The notes below the pieces were generated by a model. That model was given only the letters and a program-made list of their open reading frames with translations, was not told the origin of the DNA and made no database searches. From Cupriavidus sp. (lineage in GTDB: Bacteria; Pseudomonadota; Gammaproteobacteria; Burkholderiales; Burkholderiaceae), in assembly GCA_031180665.1 (NCBI GenBank), contig JAPSLP010000023.1:1-64000 (forward strand): a DNA stretch of 64,000 nt, written 5' to 3'. The translations under genes and the position numbers were made by a program. Shown one piece after another: positions 38,408 to 47,073 of the stretch. The number at the start of each line of letters is the position of its first letter. The stretch's first letter is position 1.

Positions 38408-40630
38408 ATGAGACAGAAAAAACTGGCCTGTTTGCCACCGTCGCGGCTGACGCCGGCGGCCCTGATCGCCACGGCCATTACCGCCGGCGCCCCGCTTACC
38501 ACGCAGGCACAGGAGGCGGCGTCCGCCAACCCCGGTACCGCGCATGAACTGAGCACGGTCGAAGTGCGGGTCGACCGCATCAAGAGCGATCTGGTCAATC
38601 CGACGCGGCAGGTCACCGTGATCGAGCGCGAGCAGATCGAGGAGCTCAAGACCGGCTCGACCAATCTGGCGACGATGCTGAGCAAGGTGATTCCCGGCAT
38701 GGCCGATTCGAGCCGCACCGTGACCGACTTCGGCCAGACGCTGCGCGGACGCAGCGCCCTGGTGCTGGTCGACGGCATTCCGCTCAATACCAACCGTGAT
38801 TCCGCGCGCAATCTGGCCACCATCGATCCGAGCAATATCGAACGGATCGAGGTACTGCGCGGCAGCAGCGCGCTCTACGGCGCTGGCGCGAGCGGCGGCA
38901 TCATCTCGATCACGACGCGCACCGCGGGCGGTCCGCCCAGCGCCGACACCACCGTGACGCTGGGCACGCCGCTGACGCGGCTCAGCAAGGAAGGCTTGAG
39001 CGCCAACGTGCAGCAGCACTTCTCGGGCAGCCAGGGGCCGCTCGACTACGCCTTCCACATCGGCGCGCAGCGCATCGGCAGCCCCTACGACGCGCACGGC
39101 CATCGCATCGCGCCGGAGCCCAGCCAGGGCGATCTGTTCGATTCGAACGTCTACAACGTCAGCGGCAAGCTCGGCTGGCGCATCGACGGCCAGCAGCGCG
39201 TGCAACTGAGCCTGAGCCGCTATCACGCCAAGCAGAACACCGACTACGCCTCCGACCCGTCCGTCGGACGCCTGCCCCCCGGCTCGGCGACGGCGCGCGC
39301 GATCCGCGGCCTGCAACTCGAAAACCAGAACGAGCTGCGCAACACGGTGCTGAACCTGGACTACCAGCACCAGGACTTCTACGGCAGCACGGTCTCGACG
39401 CAGTTCTACTATCGCGACTATTTCACGCGCTTTCCTCCGTTCGATGCGCGCGCGGTTGCCACGCGCGGCGGCAACGTCGACCAGATCAGCCAGAACAGCA
39501 GCGTATTCGGCGGCCGGCTGACCATCGGTACGCCGCTGGGCGCGAGCAAGCAGACGAAACTGCTGTGGGGCGCCGACTACAACCAGGAACGCAGCGACAT
39601 GCCGCTCGATGTATTCGACGCGGCCCGCTACGATGCCAGCGGCGGCCTGGTGTTCCAGCGCACCGGCGAGCTGACCTATATGCCGCCGCTGACCACGCGC
39701 AGCGGCGGCGTATTCGGTCAGCTGCAGCACAAGTTCGACGAGCGCTGGTCGATGGAAGGCGGCGTGCGCTACGAGCGCGCCAGCGCGAGCTTCGACGACT
39801 TCGTGCCGCTGTCGCAGTCGAAGGTCGCCAACCCGGTCGGCGTCAAGGGCGGCACCGTGGACTATGGCGCCTGGCTGTTCAACATCGGCGCCGCCTTTGC
39901 GCCGGTCAAGGGCCAGGAATTCTATGGCGCCTTCAGCCAGGGCTTCCAGCTGCCGGACATCGGCCTGCAGATCCGCAACGCGCGTCCGGGCTTCGACATC
40001 AATTCATCGAGCCTCGAGCCGGTCAAGACCAACAACTACGAGCTCGGCTGGCGCGGCACGGTCGGCAGCAATACGCTGGCCAACGTGGCGGTGTTCTACA
40101 CCACCTCGAAGCTGGGCGACGTGCAGAGCTTCAACAACGGGCTGATCCTGACGCGCACCAAGGAGCGGATATTCGGCGTCGAGGCCGCGGCCGACTACCT
40201 GACCGACGACGAGAAATGGGGCGTCGGCGGAACGTTCACCTGGATGCGCGGACGCGAGCAGCCGCAAGGCGGCAGCTTCCAGAACATGACGGGCTACCGC
40301 ATTCCGCCGCTGAAGCTGACCGGCTACGTGCAATACCGGCCGATCAGCCAATGGAGCAACCGGCTGCAGGTCAGCTATTTCGCCGGGCGCGACTATCGGC
40401 TGAACGGCCAGAACAGCTTCGGCCGGCGCGATACCGGCAGCTATACGACGCTCGACCTGATCAGCCGCTACCAGCTGACGCGCAAGGACACCATCACGAT
40501 CGGTATCGAGAACCTGCTCAATCGTGACTACTACCCGCTGTACAGCCAGCTGCTGCGCAACAGCAGCAATACCAGCCGGCTGCCGGCATCGGGCATCACG
40601 CTGACGGCGATGTATCAGCATCGCTGGTAA
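38408..40630 (+). CDS. TonB-dependent siderophore-type receptor
   Basis: Outer-membrane receptor of 740 aa. A signal peptide ends near TTQAQ-E (residue about 35). A plug domain follows with a TonB-box-like ELSTVEVR, the GRSALVLVDGIPLN motif and VLRGSSALYGAGASGGIISI. The C-terminal barrel ends in the aromatic MYQHRW. The Fur-like box suggests iron regulation. No siderophore biosynthesis or inner-membrane transport genes are adjacent, so it may use xenosiderophores. It stands alone, ended by a 9-bp hairpin. Confidence 0.92.
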   Translation: MRQKKLACLPPSRLTPAALIATAITAGAPLTTQAQEAASANPGTAHELSTVEVRVDRIKSDLVNPTRQVTVIEREQIEELKTGSTNLATMLSKVIPGMADSSRTVTDFGQTLRGRSALVLVDGIPLNTNRDSARNLATIDPSNIERIEVLRGSSALYGAGASGGIISITTRTAGGPPSADTTVTLGTPLTRLSKEGLSANVQQHFSGSQGPLDYAFHIGAQRIGSPYDAHGHRIAPEPSQGDLFDSNVYNVSGKLGWRIDGQQRVQLSLSRYHAKQNTDYASDPSVGRLPPGSATARAIRGLQLENQNELRNTVLNLDYQHQDFYGSTVSTQFYYRDYFTRFPPFDARAVATRGGNVDQISQNSSVFGGRLTIGTPLGASKQTKLLWGADYNQERSDMPLDVFDAARYDASGGLVFQRTGELTYMPPLTTRSGGVFGQLQHKFDERWSMEGGVRYERASASFDDFVPLSQSKVANPVGVKGGTVDYGAWLFNIGAAFAPVKGQEFYGAFSQGFQLPDIGLQIRNARPGFDINSSSLEPVKTNNYELGWRGTVGSNTLANVAVFYTTSKLGDVQSFNNGLILTRTKERIFGVEAAADYLTDDEKWGVGGTFTWMRGREQPQGGSFQNMTGYRIPPLKLTGYVQYRPISQWSNRLQVSYFAGRDYRLNGQNSFGRRDTGSYTTLDLISRYQLTRKDTITIGIENLLNRDYYPLYSQLLRNSSNTSRLPASGITLTAMYQHRW

Positions 40631-40641
40631 GCCGCACCGGC

Positions 40642-40665
40642 CCGCGGGAGCCTGCGCTCCCGCGG
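40642..40665. terminator. Hairpin between convergent receptor and aceE-like genes
   Basis: CCGCGGGAG and CTCCCGCGG pair perfectly over 9 bp with loop CCTGCG, 12 nt after the receptor stop codon and 16 nt beyond the aceE-like stop on the other strand. Confidence 0.6.
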
Positions 40666-40680
40666 CGGTGGCCCGCTGAC

Positions 40681-43350
40681 TCAAGCCGCGGCGGGGTCCG
40701 CTCCCTCCCCGTCGATGCCGTAGCGCGCAATCGCCTCGGCGACCTTGGCGTGCGGCAACACGCCGTCATCGGCCAGCGCCTTCAGCGCGGCGACCGCGAT
40801 AAAGTGCCGATCGACCTCGAAGAAGCGCCGCAGCGATTCGCGCGTGTCCGAACGGCCGAAACCGTCGGTGCCCAGGGCAACCAGCCGGCGGTCCGTCACG
40901 AAGGGCCGGATCTGGTCCGCAACGATCTTCATGTAGTCGGTCGCCACGACCAGCGGCCCCGGATGTCGGGCCAGGCATTGCTGGACGTAGGGCACGCGCG
41001 GCTTGCTCTGCGGATGCAGCGTGTTCCAGCGCTCCACCGCCAACCCGTCGCGGCGCAGCTCCGTCAGGCTGGTCGCACTCCAGACCTCGCTGGCGATGCC
41101 GAAATCCGCCGCCAACAGTTCAGCGGCGGCCATCACCTCGTTCAGGATCGCCCCGCTGCCGGCAAGCTGCACGCTTGGCGTAGGGTTGTCCTCGCCGACT
41201 GCCTTCAATCGGTAGAAGCCCTTCAGGATGCCCTGCTCCGCCCCGGCCGGCAGCGCCGGATGGGGATAGTTCTCGTTGAGCAGCGTGATGTAGTAGAAGA
41301 TGTCCTGCTGCTCGGTGAACATCCGGCGCATGCCGTTCTGCACGATCACCGCCAGTTCGTAGGCAAAGGTCGGGTCGTACGACACGCAGCACGGGATGAC
41401 CGACGACAGCACGTGACTGTGTCCGTCGTCGTGCTGCAGCCCCTCGCCCATCAGCGTGGTGCGCCCCGAGGTCGCGCCCAGCAGGAAGCCGCGCGTGCGC
41501 GCATCGCCCGCGGCCCAGGCCAGGTCGCCGATCCGCTGGAAGCCGAACATCGAATAGAAGATGTAGAACGGCACCGTCATCACGCCGTGGTTGCTGTACG
41601 AGGTCCCCGCCGCGATCCAGGATGACGTCGCGCCGGACTCGTTCAGCCCTTCCTGCAGGATCTGGCCGTCCCGGCTCTCCTTGTAGTAGCTCAGCTGGCC
41701 CGCGTCCTGCGGCGTGTAGAGCTGCCCCACATGCGAATAGATGCCGATCTGGCGGAACAGGCCTTCCATGCCGAAGGTCCGCGATTCATCCGGCACGATC
41801 GGCACGATGCGCTTGCCGATCTCCGGCACCTTCAGCAGCGCGCCAAGCATCCGCACAAAGGCCATCGTCGTCGAATATCCGCGCTCGCCGGAGTCCTGCA
41901 ACTGCGTCGCGAAGGTCGACAACGGCGGCGCCGGCAACGGTGGACAATCGCTGAAGCGGGCCGGCACATGGCCGCCCAGCGCCCGACGCCGCGACGCGAA
42001 GTAGCGCGCCGCCTCGCTGTCCTGCGCCGGCTTCAGATACGGCATCTCGTCCAGGCGCGCGTCGGGGAGATCCAGCGCGAAGCGGTCGCGGAAGGCCCGT
42101 ACCGCGTCGGCGTTGAGCTTTTTCAGTTGGTGGTTGATGTTCTGGCCCTCGCCCGCCTCGCCCATGCCGAAGCCCTTGACCGTCTTCGCCAGGATCACGG
42201 TGGGCTGGCCGGTGTGGCGCGTTGCCGCCGCATAGGCGTTGTAGACCTTGACCGGATCATGGCCGCCGCGCGACAACGCCCAGATCTCGTCGTCGCTCAT
42301 ATCGGCCACCATCTCCAACAGCGCCGGATACTTGCCGAAGAAATGCTGGCGCACATAGGCGCCGTTCTGCGACTTGTAGGTCTGGTATTCGCCGTCGACG
42401 CATTCCATCATCCGCTGACGCAGCAGGCCGGTGTGGTCTCTGGCGAGCAGCCGGTCCCATCCGCCGCCCCAGATCACCTTGATGACGTTCCAGCCGGCGG
42501 CGCGATAGAGCGCCTCGAATTCCTGGATCACCTTGGCATTGCCGCGCACCGGGCCATCGAGCCGTTGCAGATTGCAGTTCACGACGAAGATCAGATTGTC
42601 GAGCTTCTCGCGCCCGGCCATCGAAATCGCGGCCAGCGACTCGGGCTGATCCATTTCGCCGTCGCCGAGGAAGGCCCACACCTTGCGGCCCTGGTGTTCC
42701 TGCAGGCCGCGATTTTCCAGATAGCGCAGGAAGCGGCCCTGATAGGCCGCCATGATCGGCCCAAGCCCCATCGACACGGTCGGGAACTGCCAGAAGTCCG
42801 GCATCAGCCGCGGATGCGGATACGAGGACAGGCCGCGCCGCCCCGCTTCCCGGCGGAAGTTGTCGAGCTGCGCTTCGTCGATCCGGCCCTCCAGATAGGC
42901 GCGCGCATAGATGCCGGGCGCCGAATGGCCCTGGATATAGACCATGTCGCCAGCGAAGCGATCGGTTCGACCGCGAAAGAAGTGATCGAAGCCGACGTCG
43001 TAGAGCACGGCCGCGGAGGCATAGGTTGCGATATGCCCGCCGACATTCGAATGCTTGCCGGCGCGCAAGACCATGGCCATCGCATTCCAGCGGATCAACG
43101 CGTTCAGTTGGCGCTCCAGGGCAGGATCGCCCGGATACGGCAATTCGCGCTCGGCGGCAATCGTGTTGACGTACGGCGTATTGACGCGGCCACGGAAATC
43201 GCCGTGCAGCGCGCCATCGAAGTCGAGCAGCTGGTCGATCAGATAGTGCGCGCGCGGTCGGCCCTCGACCTGCACGACTGCCTGCAACGATTCGAGCCAC
43301 TCCCGCGTTTCGAGCGGGTCGGCATCATGGAGTAATGGAGAGGATGGCAT
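40681..43350 (-). CDS. aceE: Pyruvate dehydrogenase E1 component, AceE type
   Basis: Homodimeric-type E1 (889 aa), TPP-dependent, normally decarboxylating pyruvate in the pyruvate dehydrogenase complex. TPP motif is AFLGDGEMDQPES near 228 followed by VNCNLQ near 257. Other landmarks: GHSAPGIYARAYLEGR, YIQGH and the Pyr-domain DEGLNESGAT-like segment (LQEGLNESGATSSW). No aceF or lpd is adjacent, and its promoter carries the MarR palindrome, so it is probably a second, conditionally expressed E1 rather than the housekeeping copy. The ATG at 43350 has GGAG upstream. Confidence 0.92.
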   Translation of the reverse strand: MPSSPLLHDADPLETREWLESLQAVVQVEGRPRAHYLIDQLLDFDGALHGDFRGRVNTPYVNTIAAERELPYPGDPALERQLNALIRWNAMAMVLRAGKHSNVGGHIATYASAAVLYDVGFDHFFRGRTDRFAGDMVYIQGHSAPGIYARAYLEGRIDEAQLDNFRREAGRRGLSSYPHPRLMPDFWQFPTVSMGLGPIMAAYQGRFLRYLENRGLQEHQGRKVWAFLGDGEMDQPESLAAISMAGREKLDNLIFVVNCNLQRLDGPVRGNAKVIQEFEALYRAAGWNVIKVIWGGGWDRLLARDHTGLLRQRMMECVDGEYQTYKSQNGAYVRQHFFGKYPALLEMVADMSDDEIWALSRGGHDPVKVYNAYAAATRHTGQPTVILAKTVKGFGMGEAGEGQNINHQLKKLNADAVRAFRDRFALDLPDARLDEMPYLKPAQDSEAARYFASRRRALGGHVPARFSDCPPLPAPPLSTFATQLQDSGERGYSTTMAFVRMLGALLKVPEIGKRIVPIVPDESRTFGMEGLFRQIGIYSHVGQLYTPQDAGQLSYYKESRDGQILQEGLNESGATSSWIAAGTSYSNHGVMTVPFYIFYSMFGFQRIGDLAWAAGDARTRGFLLGATSGRTTLMGEGLQHDDGHSHVLSSVIPCCVSYDPTFAYELAVIVQNGMRRMFTEQQDIFYYITLLNENYPHPALPAGAEQGILKGFYRLKAVGEDNPTPSVQLAGSGAILNEVMAAAELLAADFGIASEVWSATSLTELRRDGLAVERWNTLHPQSKPRVPYVQQCLARHPGPLVVATDYMKIVADQIRPFVTDRRLVALGTDGFGRSDTRESLRRFFEVDRHFIAVAALKALADDGVLPHAKVAEAIARYGIDGEGADPAAA

Positions 43351-43441
43351 GGCGGGGCTCCAGGTCAGAGTGATGGGATGGCGGGACGGCATGACGATCC
43401 GGAGCGCGGGCATGCCACGCACGGTCCTGCGTCGCTGTTCG

Positions 43442-43453
43442 TTGCAATTGCAA
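43442..43453. promoter_or_regulatory. MarR-type operator 1 (aceE-like side)
   Basis: A perfect 12-bp palindrome TTGCAATTGCAA, about 92 nt upstream of the aceE-like start. One of four related sites in two intergenic regions around the marR gene. Confidence 0.7.
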
Positions 43454-43488
43454 TCGTATCTGGCGCATTGTAGCGATCGCCGGCATAA

Positions 43489-43500
43489 TTGCAACTGCAA
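43489..43500. promoter_or_regulatory. MarR-type operator 2 (marR side)
   Basis: TTGCAACTGCAA, the same palindrome with an imperfect centre, ends 17 nt before the marR start codon. It would block marR transcription or early elongation and so give autoregulation. Confidence 0.65.
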
Positions 43501-43517
43501 CGATATCGGAGAAGATC

Positions 43518-43979
43518 ATGACGACGGACGCGCCCGACCTCTGGTTCTCGTTCGTGCGAGCCCATCGGCTGATGATTCGCGAGGTGGAACGGCGGCTGGC
43601 CGAGGCGGGGTTGCCTGCCTATGCCTGGTACGACGCGCTATGGGGCCTGGAGAGTGGTCCGGGTGGCACGCGCCGCATGCACGAACTGGCCGATGCGCTG
43701 GCAATCGAGCGCTACAACCTGACGCGCCTGGTCGACCGGCTCGAAAGCGAGGGCCTGGTCACGCGCGCGCGCTCGGCCGACGATGGCCGCGCCGCCTTCG
43801 TCACCATCACGCGGGAGGGGCGCGCGCTGCGCAAGAAGATGTGGAAGATCTATCAGGCCACGATCGCCGACCTGTTCCTGACCCAGTTCGATCCGGCCGA
43901 CGAGCAGCGCTTCGCCGACGCGCTCGACCGCGCCGCGCAGGCAGTGCGGCAGGCCGCCGCAACGCCGCGGCCTTCCTGA
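43518..43979 (+). CDS. MarR-family regulator
   Basis: A 153-aa winged-helix repressor. Helix-turn-helix and wing are near residues 45-95 (LADALAIERYNLTRLVDRLESEGLVTRARSADDGRAAFVTIT in outline). Dimer helices flank it. The start follows GGAGAAGATC. It is divergent from the aceE-like gene and convergent with the half-E1 gene; four TTGCAA palindromes in the surrounding promoters are its probable operators. There is no conserved redox Cys, so the signal is unlikely to be simple thiol oxidation. Confidence 0.92.
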   Translation: MTTDAPDLWFSFVRAHRLMIREVERRLAEAGLPAYAWYDALWGLESGPGGTRRMHELADALAIERYNLTRLVDRLESEGLVTRARSADDGRAAFVTITREGRALRKKMWKIYQATIADLFLTQFDPADEQRFADALDRAAQAVRQAAATPRPS

Positions 43980-44001
43980 CGCCGCGGCTTCGTCCCTCGG
44001 C

Positions 44002-45162
44002 TCAATAGCCGGCCAGCCGATAGCGCCGCATCGCGTCCGCCACCACGCCGGCCGGCAACATCTTTTCGTCAGCCAGCGCCTTCAATGCGATCACGGCGAT
44101 CCAGCGCGGATCCCGTGCATCGACGGCACCGGCATCCTGGCTGGTCCTGACCCCGGCCTCCACACCGAGCGCGATGAAACGATCCGCCAGATAGGGACCG
44201 ATCTGCTGCGCGATCGCCGCGCCATAGCCGGTCAGCGCGATCACCGGACCGCCGCCCGTCCGCAGGCAGCGCCGCAGATGGCTCGATCGCGGCGGTGCGA
44301 GCGGATGCAGCCGGCTCCAGCGCACCGCCGCCTCGGCGTCGCGGGCCAATCGGGTATAGCTCGGGCAGCTCCATAGTTCGACCTCGACGTGCCAGTCCGC
44401 CCGCAAGCGCCGCGCGGCTTCCGACATCGTGCACAACGCCTTGCCGGCACCAAGGAGCCGGACACACGGCCCCCGCTGCGCAAGCGCCGACTCCACGCGG
44501 TACATCCCTTTGGCCGCTGCGGCCGCGCGGCAGCGATCGAGCGGCGGCCATGCCGGACCATCGTCGCCGTGCGCGCTCAGATAGACGAAGCCGGACCCGC
44601 CCTGCAAATACAGGCTGCGCAGCGCATGGAGCACGATGGCCCTCGCCTCCTCGCCCGAAGCCGGATCGTAGGGCAGGCAGCGGCCGTGCGACGCCAGCCA
44701 TAGCGGCAGTTCCGGCCGCGCGCCCTTGGGCCACGGCGATGGCAGCGTCTCGATGTCATTGCAGAAGATGCCGCTCTGGCCCGCCTCCGCCGTCGACGCC
44801 CGTACGACCTCCGCACGGCTGCTGCGCAACAGATAGAGCAATGGCCATTGCCTTGCCTGGCGCCGCGCGCCCAGCCAGTAGCGCCAGGCACTGGCATCGA
44901 AACGGCCGCCGTCCGCCACGTTTGCTGCGCGTGCGCCGGCGTCGTCGCTGCCAATGTTTTCGGGCCTGCGTACGACCCACGCGGACGACGCCGTGGCCGC
45001 CGCGGCTTCGGCCAGCTGGCCGGCAATGCGGGCCACCGCCGCGGCTGGCGAAGCACCCGGTTCGGCCGCCCCTTCCGCTTCGATGCGGGCGATGCAGGCC
45101 ATCGCCGCCGCTCGCGTGGCGGCGATGGAATCGAGGGTAACTGGGGATCTTGACGGGCTCAT
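44002..45162 (-). CDS. Half-length E1/transketolase-like protein without TPP domain
   Basis: A 386-aa protein whose C-terminal part aligns with the aceE-like neighbour: CLPYDPASGEEA matches CVSYDPTFAYEL of the Pyr domain, LLGAGKALCTMSEAARRL matches LAGSGAILNEVMAAAELL, and IAVIALKALADEKMLPAGVVADAMRRY matches IAVAALKALADDGVLPHAKVAEAIARY in position. The N-terminal diphosphate-binding domain with GDG...NCN is absent. The frame is intact with a proper Shine-Dalgarno (GGAG). It probably cannot catalyse alone; it may be a regulator or competitor of E1, or a decaying duplicate. Confidence 0.75.
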   Translation of the reverse strand: MSPSRSPVTLDSIAATRAAAMACIARIEAEGAAEPGASPAAAVARIAGQLAEAAAATASSAWVVRRPENIGSDDAGARAANVADGGRFDASAWRYWLGARRQARQWPLLYLLRSSRAEVVRASTAEAGQSGIFCNDIETLPSPWPKGARPELPLWLASHGRCLPYDPASGEEARAIVLHALRSLYLQGGSGFVYLSAHGDDGPAWPPLDRCRAAAAAKGMYRVESALAQRGPCVRLLGAGKALCTMSEAARRLRADWHVEVELWSCPSYTRLARDAEAAVRWSRLHPLAPPRSSHLRRCLRTGGGPVIALTGYGAAIAQQIGPYLADRFIALGVEAGVRTSQDAGAVDARDPRWIAVIALKALADEKMLPAGVVADAMRRYRLAGY

Positions 45163-45215
45163 ACATGCGCTCCAGTGATGGCGCCGCTTGTCGAATGCTG
45201 CGCCGTCGATTAGAG

Positions 45216-45242
45216 TTGCAATCGCAACGATTGCAATTGCAA
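45216..45242. promoter_or_regulatory. Double MarR-type operator (half-E1/GST gap)
   Basis: TTGCAATCGCAA (45216-45227) and TTGCAATTGCAA (45231-45242) lie 15 bp centre to centre in the 111-bp gap between the half-E1 gene and the GST gene. They are the same motif as in the marR/aceE-like promoter region. Confidence 0.7.
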
Positions 45243-45273
45243 CTACTCGGCATTCTATCGGAGGGAATCCGCC

Positions 45274-45996
45274 ATGTCAGCCGTATCGGCCAACGCCACC
45301 ACGAACCCCAACATCGACACCACCCCCGCGCTGACCTTCTACGCCGCCAATACGCCCAACGGCCAGAAGGTCAGCATCTATCTGCACGAAGCGGGGCTGC
45401 CTTACCGGCAGGTCGACGTCGATCTCGACAAGGGAGAACAGCGGCACCCGGAATACCTGGCGATCAACCCGAACGGCAAGATCCCGGCGCTGGTCGATCA
45501 CGGCGAAGGCATCACGGTGTTCGAATCCGGGGCAATCCTGAGCTATCTGTCCAGCCACTACGGCGCGCTGCATCCCGCAGACCGTCACGAGCAATGGCAG
45601 GTCCAGCAATGGCTGCATTTCCAAATCGGCGGCATCGGCCCGATGCTGGGACAACTGTGGTGGTTCCGGCATGGCTCGCGCACCGACAATCGCGAGGCAA
45701 TCGAGCGCTATACCAAGGAGGCACATCGCCTCTATGGCGTGGTGGACCGTCGGCTGGCGGAATCGACCTACCTGGCGCTGGACCAGTACACGATCGCCGA
45801 TATCGCGGCTTTCCCCTGGCTGCATACCCACGATGAACTCGGGCTCGACATCCGCGAGTACCGGCATGTGGTCCGCTGGCTCGATCGCATCGCCGAGCGG
45901 CCGGCGGTGCAGCGCGGCATGGCGGCATTGCGCCGGCCGACCGCTGTCAGCCCCGCTGTCAGCCCCGCTGTCAGCCCCGATCGCGCCGAGGCCTGA
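45274..45996 (+). CDS. Glutathione S-transferase, YfcG-like
   Basis: A 240-aa cytosolic GST of the Nu-like (YfcG/YghU) group, which acts mainly as GSH-dependent disulfide reductase. N-terminal thioredoxin fold has ANTPNGQKVSIYLHEAGL, NPNGKIPALVDH and VFESGAILSYLS; the C-terminal helical domain has IGGIGPMLGQLWWF. About 13 extra residues precede the fold, and the C-terminus carries three copies of a VSPA unit from a perfect 12-bp repeat. Followed after 3 nt by the SMR transporter. Its promoter holds two MarR-type sites. Confidence 0.9.
   Translation: MSAVSANATTNPNIDTTPALTFYAANTPNGQKVSIYLHEAGLPYRQVDVDLDKGEQRHPEYLAINPNGKIPALVDHGEGITVFESGAILSYLSSHYGALHPADRHEQWQVQQWLHFQIGGIGPMLGQLWWFRHGSRTDNREAIERYTKEAHRLYGVVDRRLAESTYLALDQYTIADIAAFPWLHTHDELGLDIREYRHVVRWLDRIAERPAVQRGMAALRRPTAVSPAVSPAVSPDRAEA
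45943..45978 (+). repeat. Perfect 3 x 12-bp repeat at the GST C-terminus
   Basis: GCTGTCAGCCCC occurs three times without a mismatch and encodes the tail AVSP-AVSP-AVSP. It keeps the frame, so copy number could vary without inactivating the gene. Confidence 0.9.
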
Positions 45997-45999
45997 ACG

Positions 46000-46323
46000 A
46001 TGGCGTGGACGTTCCTGTTCGTCGCCGCGGCGCTGGAGATCGTGATGGGTGTCGCGCTGAAGTTGAACCAGGGCTGGACACGGCTGCTGCCGAGCGTGGT
46101 CGCGGTGGCCGCGGGATTGGCCAGCATCTACCTGCTCGCCAAAGCCCTGCGCAGTCTGCCTGTCGGCACGGCTTACGCGATCTGGACCGGTATCGGCACG
46201 CTGGGGCTGGTCGCCATCGGCATCGTCAGCTTCGGCGAAGGCGTGCACTGGCAGCGGATGCTGTTCCTGACGCTGACCGTGGTGGGCATCATCGGACTGC
46301 GGTTCTCCGAGGCGGTGGGCTAA
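46000..46323 (+). CDS. SMR-family transporter, Gdx/SugE-like
   Basis: A 107-aa four-helix small multidrug resistance protein. The conserved Glu in helix 1 is in AALEIVMGVALK, and SLPVGTAYAIWTGIGTLG matches the Gdx (SugE) guanidinium/quaternary-ammonium exporter subgroup closely. Only 3 nt separate it from the GST gene, so they are co-transcribed. Export of a toxic cation or GST-related product is possible. Confidence 0.88.
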   Translation: MAWTFLFVAAALEIVMGVALKLNQGWTRLLPSVVAVAAGLASIYLLAKALRSLPVGTAYAIWTGIGTLGLVAIGIVSFGEGVHWQRMLFLTLTVVGIIGLRFSEAVG

Positions 46324-46424
46324 GATTTGCTTGGCGGCGTGCCGGCCCCAATGCCCGTGCCGGTCCGCCGGCATGGCGATATCGTCGTCGCATTGCCCAT
46401 CGTCGCGCCCACCGGCATGCCCAA

Positions 46425-46985
46425 ATGATCGACCGCACCCCTATCCCCGCCTCGCTCGGACCCGCGCTGCGCCGCTGGCGGCGCCTGCATCGGATCAAGC
46501 AGAGCCACGCCGCCGAGCTGTTCGGTGTTGCGCAGTCGACCATCTCCCGTTGGGAGGCCGGCATCCAGCAAATGGAGCCGGCCGAGCGCGCCCGGATCGA
46601 ACAGACCCTGTCGGCCAAGCTCGAAACCGCCGCCGACCGCGTCCTGGCCGACCTGATCAACGAGAGTCTGCGGCCCGTTCACCTGGTTTGCGACCTGACG
46701 CACCGCCTGCTTGCCTGTTCGCCATCGCGCGCGCGGGAATTCGGCGTGCCCGTGCAGCAATTGCTGGGGCAATCGTTATGGCGCTTCGCCACGGACGAAA
46801 TCGTCTGCCAGGAGCGCGCGCTCGACCAAATCGGCTGGCGTGACGTCGTCGCTCCTCCTTCGCTGACCTTTGGCAGCGGCGCCAACCACTCCTCTGTCGT
46901 GCCGATCCGATCCAGCCTCTGCCGCTGGACCCGCATCACACTGTCCGACGGTACCGCGGCGAGGCTGGTCGAGACGCTACGCTAG
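46425..46985 (+). CDS. XRE-family DNA-binding protein
   Basis: A 186-aa protein with an HTH_3/HTH_31 domain at about residues 10-65 (RWRRLHRIKQSHAAELFGVAQSTISRWEAG) and a C-terminal region of about 110 residues containing a PAS-like segment (LVCDLTHRLLACSPS...). The start ATG at 46425 has only a weak Shine-Dalgarno. It lies 101 nt after the SMR gene. Target genes are not evident. Confidence 0.8.
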   Translation: MIDRTPIPASLGPALRRWRRLHRIKQSHAAELFGVAQSTISRWEAGIQQMEPAERARIEQTLSAKLETAADRVLADLINESLRPVHLVCDLTHRLLACSPSRAREFGVPVQQLLGQSLWRFATDEIVCQERALDQIGWRDVVAPPSLTFGSGANHSSVVPIRSSLCRWTRITLSDGTAARLVETLR

Positions 46986-46990
46986 GAAGA

Positions 46991-47028
46991 CGCATGTTTT
47001 ATGCGTGGACAGCGCCTTGGCAGGCGCC
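46991..47028 (+). terminator. Two small hairpins after the XRE gene
   Basis: ACGCAT-GTTTT-ATGCGT is followed by GCGCCT-TGGC-AGGCGC. They lie between the XRE stop codon and the HD-domain gene. Neither has a T-tract. Confidence 0.35.
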
Positions 47029-47073
47029 TTACGCTGCCGTCGGCACGACACCGCACCGCTCGCACGACAAGAC

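Noticed and set aside
45274-46323. GST-SMR pair as part of a mobile resistance cassette
   Set aside because: There is no integron site, insertion sequence or direct repeat around it, and base composition matches the neighbours.
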